Below, one piece after another: positions 35,955 through 47,900 of a stretch of DNA of 64,000 nt. The DNA is from Aurelia coerulea (lineage: Eukaryota > Cnidaria > Scyphozoa > Semaeostomeae > Ulmaridae): NCBI GenBank assembly GCA_039566865.1, contig CM076955.1, positions 22,055,501-22,119,500 on the forward strand, in the 5' to 3' direction. The notes under the pieces are model-generated. The model was not told where the DNA came from and did no database searches. It was given only the letters and a program-made list of their open reading frames with translations. The position numbers were made by a program, and so were the translations under genes. Numbering within the stretch: position 1 is the first letter of the stretch; each line of letters opens with the position of its first letter.

Positions 35955-38900
35955 ATGGACAGGCTTAGGATTTGTAAGTGCATGAAGTGTTTCGGAAACG
36001 AAACCTTAGTAAGTAAGCGTACTGTAGAACGACATTGTATGATTTATGGTGAATATAAAAGGTTATCACGTGTTATTGTGGAAGAAGATGGTAGCACAAA
36101 AAGCAGTCAACATGATGGTAGGATTTATTTGTGTCTGAAAACAAACTTATGTAATATTGGGACAAATACAGTGCACGCGTACACTCATTTTTTTATAAGA
36201 AACTAAGGTCCGGAGCTGGTGGGCGGTTTCTTAAATTTTTGGGGCATTTTGCTACCAAAAGTTTCTTACGTGTTTCTTATATTTTTAATGCCAGAAGTGT
36301 AGAGTTAATCTTGTTTTGTCTAAAGGGTTCCCAAATTACTTAGTAAGATCTCAAAACAAGTAAATAACATAATTCGCACTCAAAATAATATCCAAACAGT
36401 TGCTATAACTGTACAGTGTCGAAACATTTTTGATTGCGATAGGAATATTAAAACTGTAAATTACAAAAGTTTCTTAGCTTTTTAAATCCAGGTAGGGTTG
36501 CTTCTAACTTTCGAAAAATTGACCCTACCGCTTCTTATAAGCGGTTTCTTATTGAAAAAATTAGTGTATATGAAAGAACCTAAAAGAAAAGACCCTAGCT
36601 ACATGTATTTTTTATAAGAAACTAAGCATTTGGGCCAGTACTGAAAGTTTCTTAACATTATCAGATTTTCTGTACTTTTTTTAGAGTTTCTCTCTGAGAG
36701 TTTAGTTTCTTATGGGTAGTTTCTTATAAAAAATATGTGTATAGAAGAACCTTGAAGCTGAAATTCCTTGATTACAATTTTTGAATTCCACAATTACAAC
36801 TTTTTTAACAAGAACCTACAAGACGCTGACATTTCTAAAGGTTCTATGATAGCTTAATAGATATAACTTTACTTGAAAATTGCAAAATCTTTCATGATTT
36901 AATCTTTATGAAACAGAAATATCTTGAAAAAACTGAATAATGAAACTTTATCAATGATACTCTACCAACGTAGCCCCTTAAGTCTGCACAAAATCTGCAA
37001 GGGATGTGCAATCCGTCCCCAGGTGAAATATGGTTTTAAAGGGAATCTAAGCATACATAAGCCTTCAATAGAAATAACCTTGCAAAGACAATAGTCTGAT
37101 ACGCGTGCCTCACCATATTTGGGTAACTGATCTACGTCAACAGGAATTCTTGATATCTGATAGGCTAGAGTTTGACCGCAAGTGGCTTGAGCCACTTTTA
37201 TATGCTTACTTTCCCTTTAATCATGTTTAAATGGAAGAAATTTTTTGTTGAGGATACCGAGGACTGCCCCTTTTGTCTGAACCTTTTGTTATACTATAAA
37301 GTTCAAAGCAGATCAACAGCTGGGAAACTTATTACCATGCGCGAGAATCTCTTTGTTTCTTTGCTAATTCTTGTTTGGATTGTGGCCGGATTATCCACCC
37401 ACATTTGCACAAAACAAAAAATGCTTTCTGCGCATGATCACAGGTTTCCTTTTTGGGGGATAACCGTTGCTTTGAACTTTGACGATTTGTATCCCCAACA
37501 ATTTTCGTCGCATTTTTCATTGGAATTTGCAAAAAGTCTTTTCCGAAAGGGAGGGTTTGGAAGGGATCAATGGCAACAAGTTTCTACATCTAGAAGCTGT
37601 TCCATATTTTTTAAATCAGCATACCCGTAAATGCTCTTCACTCTTTCCCTTATTAGAATAATGTTCATAAGAATATCGTTTATAATTTTTTAACAATATC
37701 CATGCTGTACAAAAATGTATAGTATTCTTCTTATAGACAAGAGTGTATTGAGCCAAAGAGCTGTAACGGTAGTCGGTACAGTACAGTGGCCAATTATACG
37801 TATTTTTTATAAGAAACTAAGTTCCGGGGCTGGTAGGCAATTTCTCGTGTTTTTAATGCTGGAAGTTGGAAAGTTGAAATTGCAAAAGTTTCTAACTTTC
37901 GAAAAATTGAGCCTACCGTTTCTTATAAGAATTTTCTTATTAAAAAATACGTTTATAGTCCAGATAGACTTATTTTTTATAAGAAACTAAGAATTTGAGC
38001 CAGTCCTGAAATCTACTTAAAATTATCGGATTCGAGTTTCTTCAGGCCCGCAGGAAGCGGTGGGGCTGAAGCACCCCCAATAATTTTGAAAACAATGGTG
38101 ATACGTCACAAGCATTAATTAGATGTATTGTTCTTTATTGTTTTGAGAACAATTGCCCCCCCCTCCAATCCGAAGCGCCTTCCTACGGCCCTGGTTTCTT
38201 ACAGGTTTCATAACAATCTTCATGTTCGCTACATGTGCCCTCGTGAACATTTTAAACCAAGGTTTTTAAGCTTTTCCAATGCTTAGACGGTTACTCAATG
38301 CCTCACGAGAAACATAATACAGGAAGCAAGTGAAAGTAAAGTAAACATATGGTCAAGGATTTCCTTTATCAAAATTGATAGTTCCTAAACTTATATTTGT
38401 TGTCAAATGTAGATGTATTTTTGTAAGAAACACAAATTGCCAACAAATGAAGCCACCCACTCCTGTGCTGGGAAAATTTTGATTAGTGATATATCATCAA
38501 AATCAATTGATAGAATCAAAATCAAAATAAACTTATGTTTACTCAATGTTAATGTTAAAAAAGATCTTTTAAAACTTTATAAAAAAGTTCTAATCGAAAA
38601 CAAATGTTGAACATTGAAATTTCGATAAAAAATGGAACTCAGTGTTCGATCTAATGAACTGAAGCCATTACAATGTATTGTACTTTTATAATTTGAATCA
38701 GGGGTGATGCCAGGGGGCTACAGCCCTCCCGTCAGAAGCATTTTCCCCGCCCCCCTCCGTGGGAGGAAATTTCTTTCTAGTCGGAGGAAATTTGGCAAAA
38801 TGACGTACGAAAAGTGCATTTTTTTACCATTTCAGCCCCCCCCCCCCCTTGTCGCCCTTCTGTAGGAAGATTTCTGGCACCACCCCCGGATCATGATTGG

Positions 38901-41900
38901 AATACGATCGTAGCATTTGAAAAAATGTTATTTTTTGTTGGAAAAGCTTGGCTATCTAGACAGAGGCAATTGTCTGGTGAAATTTTGAAGAATGAATAAT
39001 TAATTTCGTCAATAAACCAAACTTGTAAAATCATGAATGATAATCAACACACTATGCCAGACCTGGAGGTAGAAACTCCAGTAGTGGGAAATAAAAGTTA
39101 AGAAACTATTTACTCTAGTGAAGGAAATTCCCAGCAATGTCTCCTTATTTTTGTTTCCTGTATCATATTATTCGGAAGGTACACTCTTTCTTTTTTTAGA
39201 ATATTGTTTATTTGAATATTCACGCCAGGAATCATCCAAATTTTAAGAATATCATAAGAATATTGCTCAGCCTCAATTCATTTTTTCAGCAGTTGCCTCT
39301 TTTGCGATGTGCAAAGAATCGCATGACTCACCTTTCTCATTTTTTTCAAAAGAGTGTTTAAAACTTTATGATCGTTAAGAACGTTCTTACTTATTGTTAT
39401 CATTGGTTAAATTTTTCTATTATTCGTCCCTTTCCTCATAATGACATGACATTCCTTTTACCGCTGAAATAACAGCAGATTTGAAAAAATAAGAATACTT
39501 TAAGAATATGTCAAGGCTCAAAACTTAAATTTCTTGAGAATATTGAGGCTGGACAACATTTATATTATTCTTATAAAAAGAGAGTGTATTTGAGCAATGT
39601 CTAAATATTAGAGAAGCTTGCAAAACCTTGTTTTGAATTGGTCACGATGGCACAGGTAATGAACGCAACGATGTTACAGATCCTTTAAGATCCTTTAAGA
39701 AACTCGTAAGAAAATCTGAGTACTCAAAATCGAAAGACTTGAAGAAACTTTCAGTACTGGTTCAAATCCATGGTTCCATATGTAATCCAAAGAGGTTACA
39801 ATCATTACTCTCCTATGTTATGTTGATAATGATTGTAACCCCTCCCTCCTTTTTTACTTCAATCGAAGAACCCTCCATTTTGGCAGTCTTTGTTACAGGC
39901 TCTTCGGCAATCTTTTCTTCTTTTTTTTCTTCAATCTTTTTTTCTTTTCTTTCTTCTATCTTCTTTTCTGCCTTTTCTTGTTTTTCATTTTTTTTTTCTA
40001 TTTTCTCCACCTTCTGTTTACTTTCCCTTTCTCTTTTTCCCCTCAGGGTTACATTCACCGTTTGCTGTTTTCTGTAAAAAATGTTTGGTTTTTTTAATTT
40101 TTATCTGATCTTCTCTTAAAAAGATATTAAATCAGGAGCTTGCAGTTGCTGCGACATAAATATAAAATTCTAATTTCATGTTAAAGGCAACGAGTCATGT
40201 CAAATAGTCTCTGTGTGCCTTAATATAAAGAAGCTTCTGACTCATGGATTTCTATGCAAGTGATATAAAACTGATTTCATGAAATGCATGTTTCTTCAGC
40301 AATTTGCTTGGTTTGCAGAAAGTGATATTTGATTTTTATCGCATGGAACACATGCCTTTAATTGATAGCAATGGAAAACATTGCGAGAAGCTTGAACAAA
40401 TAAAACTGTCAAGGAAACTCTCAGTTGTCGGAATAGTTTCAATTGATTCGTGCTCATTACTTCATTACTCGTACTGTAAAGCTTTACGAAACTCTTAACG
40501 CTCTAGAACTTATAACTTGAAAAGTTAGTGAAGAAATCTTCAAGCCCTTGACTCTTGAAGAAATCTAGAAGTGCTTGAAGTTAAAGCAGGAAACTTTTGA
40601 TATCAAAATCACTGCAACCACTTTAAATTCTTTTGAAATTAATGACTGCGTCAGAGAGTAGTACTTACTCGATGTTCTTTAAGCGTCTGCCAGTGCGACT
40701 GGTGAAAATAAACTTTCGTGTGGCATCTATTTTGAATAGCTTTGCCACTTTCTTCTTGAAGGATTTCAAATTATCTTTTCTTGTCCATGTGACATACTGG
40801 TTTTGAAAAAAAATAGTTATATTTTTAGATAACTTTTTTGTTTTCATACTTTGGTTAATAAAGTAAAATTTGCCACTACAAAACAACTTCAAAATCTTGT
40901 GCGGTCTCATAATTCTATTCTTAAGAGGCAACAATACGACATTTAGAAGAAGCAATATCATACAGTTAACAAGAAATAATTAACAACCTTCGTCTCCTCA
41001 TCCATAAATACTCTTTTGTAATTGTTGTATTCGTCTGGCATCTTGCATTCTGAAACAAAACAAACGTAACTTTCAATAAATTAGTTGCTACGGAGTGTGC
41101 ATGCGTTAACTGCATAATATTCTTCTCAGAGCAAAAGTGCAATTTCTAACTTTAAGTATTGTTTAAAAGACAGCAGTAAAATATAGAAAAAACAAATACA
41201 TCAAACTTACAGCTTATAGACCAGATTTAATCGATGTTACTTTGCTTTGAATGACAGGAAACAACCAGATAAGAAGGACTTTGGCGCCAATTTTGTCTGA
41301 AAGCTCCTGCAAAGCTTTTCGATCAGGCGTTACGCAGTGGTATAAAAATGAGGAATCATTTAAATTTAATAGCAATTTTTTAACAGATCGAACTGATTAT
41401 AACGATGATGAGGGTCATTGCGAGGATCATACTGAGGAGATGGATATAGACACGGCACAGTTAGCAGAAGATTTTAATGAAACAGGTATGTTGCATTTTA
41501 GGGCATACATTTAAAATTTAAACATCACTATCGTCACTTTTGATTTGCTATTGTCAATTTTGTCACTTGAGGACAATCAGAGAGTTAATTTTGAGATCAA
41601 TAAGACGCTATATTCATTTTATCGACCATTAGACACTTCAATTTTGTCACTTTGAGACCAATCAAACAATTTGCTGTTTTCACTTTATTGCCAATAAGAC
41701 AATTCCCTATTTTCCCTTTATTGCCAATCAGAAAATTCGCTATGGTCACTTTGAGGCCAATCAGACAATTCGCTGTTGTCACTTTGAGGCCAATCAGACA
41801 ATTCGCTATGGTCACCTTGAGGCCAATCAGACAATTCGCTGTTGTCACTTTGAGGCCAATCAGACAATTCGCTGTTGTCACTTTGAGGCCAATCAGACAA

Positions 41901-44900
41901 TGCCCTATTGTCACTTTGAGGCCAATCAGACCATTCGCTTTTGTCACTTTGAGGCCAATCAGACAATTCCCTATTGTTACTTTGAGGCCAATCAGACAAT
42001 TCGCTTTTGTCACTTTGAGGCCAATCAGACAATTCCCTATTGTTACTTTGAGGCCAATCAGACAATTCGCTATTGTCACTTTGAGGCCAATCAGAAAATT
42101 CGCTATTGTCACTTTATTGCCAATCAGACAATTCGCTATTGTCACTTTGAGGCCAATCAGACAATTCCCTATTGTCACTTTGAGGCCAATCAGACAATTC
42201 GCTATTGTCACTTTGAGGCCAATCTGACAATGCCCTATTGTCACTTTGAGGCCAATCAGACAACTCGCTGTTGTCACTTTGAGGCCAATCAGACAATTCT
42301 CTATTGTCACTTTGAGGCCAATCAGACAATTCCCTATTGTCACTTTGAGGCCAATCAGACAATTCGCTATTGTCACTTTGAGGCCAATCTGACAATTCGC
42401 TTTTGTCACTTTGAGGCCAATCAGACAATTCCCTATTGTTACTTTGAGGCCAATCAGACAATTCGCTATTGTCACTTTGAGGCCAATCAGACAATTCCCT
42501 ATTGTCACTTTGAGGCCAATCAGACAATTCGCTATTGTCACTTTGAGGCCAATCTGACAATGCCCTATTGTCACTTTGAGGCCAATCAGACAACTCTCTG
42601 TTGTCACTTTGAGGCCAATCAAACCATTCTCTATTGTCACTTTGAGGCCAATCAGACAATTCCCTATTGTCACTTTGAGGCCAATCAGACAATTCGCTAT
42701 TGTCACTTTGAGGCCAATCAGACAATTCGCTTTTGTCACTTTGAGGCCAATCAGACAATTCCCTATTGTTACTTTGAGGCCAATCAGACAATTCGCTATT
42801 GTCACTTTGAGGCCAATCAGACAATTCCCTATTGTCACTTTGAGGCCAATCTGACAATGCCCTATTGTCACTTTGAGGCCAATCAGACAATTCGCTTTTG
42901 TCACTTTGAGGCCAATCAGACAATTCTCTATTGTCACTTGGAGGCCAATCAGACAATTCCCTATTGTCACTTTGAGGCCAATCAGACAATTCGCTATTGT
43001 CACTTTGAGGCCAATCGGACAATTCGCTTTTGTCACTTTGAGGCCAATCAGACAATTCCCTATTGTTACTTTGAGGCCAATCAGACAATTCGCTATTGTC
43101 ACTTTGAGGCCAATCAGACAATTCCCTATTGTCACTTTGAGGCCAATCAGACAATTCGCTATTGTCACTTTGAGGCCAATCTGACAATGCCCTATTGTCA
43201 CTTTGAGGCCAATCAGACAACTCGCTGTTGTCACTTTGAGGCCAATCAGACAATTCCCTATTGTCACTTTGAGGCCAATCAGACAATTCGTTATTGTCAC
43301 TTGGAGGCCAATCAGACAATTCGCTTTTGTCACTTTGAGGCCAATCAGACAATTCTCTATTGTCACTTGGAGGCCAATCAGACAATTCCCTATTGTCACT
43401 TTGAGGCCAATCAGACAATTCGCTATTGTCACTTTATTGCCAATCAGACAATTCCCTATTGTCACTTTGAGGCCAATCAGACAATTCCCTATTGTTACTT
43501 TGAGGCCAATCAGACAATTTGCTATGAGGCCAATCAGACAATTCTCTATTGTCACTTTGAGGCCAATCAGACAATTCGCTATTGTCACTTTGAGGCCAAT
43601 CAGACAATTCGCTATTGTCACTTGGAGGCCAATCAGACAATTCGCTTTTGTCACTTTGAGGCCAATCAGACAATTCTCTATTGTCACTTGGAGGCCAATC
43701 AGACAATTCCCTATTGTCACTTTGAGGCCAATCAGACAATTCGCTATTGTCACTTTATTGCCAATCAGACAATTCCCTATTGTCACTTTGAGACCAATCA
43801 GACAATTCCCTATTATTACTTTTAGGGCAATCAGTCAATTCGCTATTGTCACTTTGAGGCCAATCAGACAATTCCCTATTGTCACTTTGAGGCCAATCAG
43901 ACAATTTGCTATTGTCACTTTATTGCCAATCAGACAATTCCCTATTATTACTTTTAGGCCAATCAGACAATTCGATATTGTCACTTTGAGGTCAATCAGA
44001 CAATTAAATGTTGTCACTTCTGACTTTACCTTTACCGATAGTTAAAATCAGTCTCAAATTAGAAACATTTAACAATGCGTTCACTTTTTCTAGATGATAG
44101 TGAAGAAGATCATCAGGTCATCATGTTAGAAGATCTTGACGAGGAAATGAATCGAAATATAGCCAAAGAAGGATCTTTCCAAATATTTCATTCCCATGGT
44201 ATGATTAAGTTTTTATGTGAATGTGATGCATTCTTAGTATTTGATATATAAGTCCTTAAATTTCTGCAAATGAAACAATTCAAAAGTAGAGAATATAGTG
44301 TCATCACGTTTCATAAATATTCTTATCAATGTGGCTTTTTTTCAGACCCTAAAGAAGTGGAATCTGAAGAGGAACAGGAAGACATTGATAACTTCTGGCG
44401 TGTTGATGAAGGAGAGATAGAAAATCAAAGTGAGAATCTTTATCAAGTATTCTCTTAATACCTTCATCTTTTTAAAAGCAACAGCCTATAAGAAACATTT
44501 GTAATTTTCAAACTATCTACATATCTTAGCTTCCAATGAAAAAGTTTTTCGCTGATTCTACTAGTTTCTAAGACATCCTCTTTGCTTATTTTGTTGATTT
44601 TAATAACTGCCTTTTGCAGATGAGAGAGATACAGCAGATTATGCACTGCCAATTGATGACGATGAGATGAATCCTGATGAAATGGACCAACGCGTTGAGC
44701 AGCACGAGGATCTATCGCAATCCTCGATCATCAAATGGTTTGCACTGATGATTCTGTGGTTGAGAGCAAAATTCAACCTACCAAACAAAGCAGTGTCATA
44801 TCTGCTTATGGTAATATCGGGTTTTCTCTCAGTAATAGCCCAGCCCTTTCACGCCTTGTTTCCCTCCACCATGTATAGCCTCACTAAACTGTGCTCGACA

Positions 44901-47900
44901 AACAAAAGTATGAGGTCTTATGCAAGGGTAGTTTGCCCTTCTATCACTTGCAATGCTACCTATGAATTTGCTGACAGCTTTTACACGAGAAATGGTAAAG
45001 TGACCCCCAATTTATGCTCTGCTAGACTATTTAAAAGGACGTGCAATGAACCTCTCTTATTCAAGAAGACACTTTCAAACGAGAAGACGACGCTCGTTCC
45101 ATTCAAGAATTTTCTCTTCAAACCACCTAGCCAATGGCTCAGTGAAATGTTTCAGTTCTCAGAATTCAGGCAAATGCTTAATGCTAGATTCAAACACAGC
45201 CCAGGCGAAGGTATGGAGGATATATGGGATGGATCTGTTTGGAAAGAATTTTTACAGGATCCCAATGATGGATCCGATCTTCTCTCTGCGCCTTACAACA
45301 TTGCTTTCATGCTCTTCGTTGATTGGATGGCTCCATTCAAGAGAGGCAACTATTCATATGGCACAATCTTCATGTCAGTTTTGAATCTCCCAAGAAAGGT
45401 CCGTTTGACAAAGAGGTGGATGAACGTCGTCGGTATAATTCCTGGACCTAAAGAGCCCAAGATTCACATGAACACATATTTGAAACCATTAGTCGACGAT
45501 TTGCTGCATCTTTGGAATGGCAAAGAAGTAGAAATTGCATCAACCAAACAAAAAATCAATGTACGAGCTATGCTATTTTGTGTGTCATGCGATCTGCCAG
45601 CACTTCGCAAAGTTACGCAGTTCCTGTCGCATAAGGCAAATAAAGGCTGCAACATTTGTGAATTCGAAGCAGAGAGGGAAACGAGGCGTGATGGGAGCAT
45701 AACTGGGAGAATGAGTTATTTTACAGACAATGCTGGCTTTAATTACCGCAACAAAACCCGGGTTTCTACTCAAGCAGAGGAATATAGGAAGGCAAAAAGT
45801 GCGAAACAGGTATCTAGCAACAAGTTTTTATTTTTTGGAAGAAACTCCTTATTAGTACTCACTTTTGAATCACAATTCTTCGTTACCTTTTATGAGTACA
45901 TTCTGACATTTATCAAAATATCTAACCAATTTGTCTTGACGATATAACTATTTTTCCGAAGGCAAATAAATCAGGAAAATTCACCCAAAAAGGGTCAACA
46001 CATAATTTTTAATAAGAAACTATTGTCCTTAGACTTCAACTAAAGTTTCTTCAATTTTTGGGCCATGCATTAGCGTAGCAACGGGGTGGTCTGGGCTGGA
46101 CATATCCACCCCATTTTTCACAGTGGTATTATCATAATTTCTCCCTCAAAATTACATAGGGGAGGGTAGATTTTGATTACTTTAAACTTTTGTGATAACT
46201 GACCTTCCTCTTACATTCTGAATTTTTTCATTAAAGATTTCGAGAAAAGCCTTAAATTTCGATTTCTAATCATATCTTTCCCTTCATCGTAAATGAATAC
46301 ACGTATTTTTTATAGGAAACTAAGAATTTGGGCCAGTACTGAAAGTTTCTTAAAATTATCAGATTTTGAGTACTCAAAGTTTCTGACGAAACAATCTTCA
46401 TGTTCACTACCTGTGCCCTCGTGAACATTTCAAAACAAGGTTTTTTAAGCCTTTCCAATGTTTAGACATTACTCAAGTACATTAAAAGTAATATGATACA
46501 GGAAACAAATGAAAGAAAAATAGAAATATGCCAAAGATTTCATTTATTAAAATAAAGAGTTTCTTAACTTAAATCTTCCCAGTACTATAGAGTTTCTTAA
46601 ACTTTTAGCGATCTGAGAGTTGAATTTCTTATGGGCAGTTTATTATAAAAAAATACGTGTTTATGATGTGCTTCTCTGCATCGACTTTTGTTGCTCGTAA
46701 AAATGCCCGCTGTTATGTAAAGTATTGCTTAAGATGGTTGCTTTTCCAGAAATATCAAAATAGATCAAAATAATAAAAAGGGCACTCCCACCTTTTCCAA
46801 GTGTCTGAAGGGCGTTTCCCACGTTTTCCAAGGGTATGAGGGGTGTGGTCAGGATAATCTTCATCTGTAATCCCTGTACCCCTTTAGGTCTTTCCACACA
46901 AGTTTTTTGGACTGGTGACGCCTGTGAGGCAATTTCCTACAAAGTGTTTATTACGTGTATAGCCATAAAGAATTTTTCTGAGAGGCATTCGCTCATTTAG
47001 GATAATAACCCACCCATTTAGGATACTAATTCATCTATTTAAGATAATAACCCACCCATTCTACATAATAAGCCATCAAGTATATGATCATAACCTAACC
47101 AGTGTTTGTATGCATAATCCTTTCTCATTCATTAGGCTGCCGAAATTGCAACGAAAAATGGAGTCAGGAGCTCTGAACTGCTACGCCTATGCTATTTCGA
47201 CATCACAAAAATGTGCTCAGTGGATCCAATGCATGACATCATGCTTGGTCTCGTGAAGAAAGAGATGTCAATTCTGTTAGATAGCGACGGCAATGAAAAT
47301 AGCTTAGATGACAAGCAGAAAGCTTCCCTCAAAAATCGCCTTAGAGGAATGGAATTACCAACAGATTGTGGTCGCCTACCATATACCATCTTAGATAAAA
47401 CAGGTCTGGATGGTTTCACAGCTCAACAGTGGCAAATATTTGCCATTGTCTTCGCAAGGCCTTGCTTTTATGGTCTCTTGACAGACAAAGCATTTCAGTG
47501 TCTCAGACTACTCTGTGAAATTGTGGAGTTATGCTCCAAAAATCGGATAACAGAGCAAGACATCCATTCATTGAAGCTGAAGCTAATGAAGCATCATATC
47601 CTCTTTAAAAGCCTTTATGGCAAATGGCATGTCACAGTCAATCAACACATGGCGTTGCATTTGCCAGAAACCATCAGCAAATTTGGCCCATGTCATGGTT
47701 ACTGGTGTTTCGGATCAGAAAGATTAAATGGCACTTTGGGAGCATTACCATCTAGTGGACGATCGATTGAAAAAGAAACATTCAATCGATTCGTACTCCA
47801 ACAAACCATAACAATTGGCAGTGCAACGAATGTTCTTTCAGAACATATGATGGAAAATATGCAGGAGCTCTGTCCATCCTTGGTTAAGATGCTAACAAGT

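Noticed and set aside
41597..43786. A 729-codon minus-strand frame and companion plus-strand frames
   Set aside because: They are the 33-bp minisatellite read in phase; a multiple-of-three unit without stops keeps four frames open automatically.
41640..44018. CRISPR-like array
   Set aside because: Units are contiguous 33-bp repeats with no unique spacers, in an intron of a eukaryotic gene.
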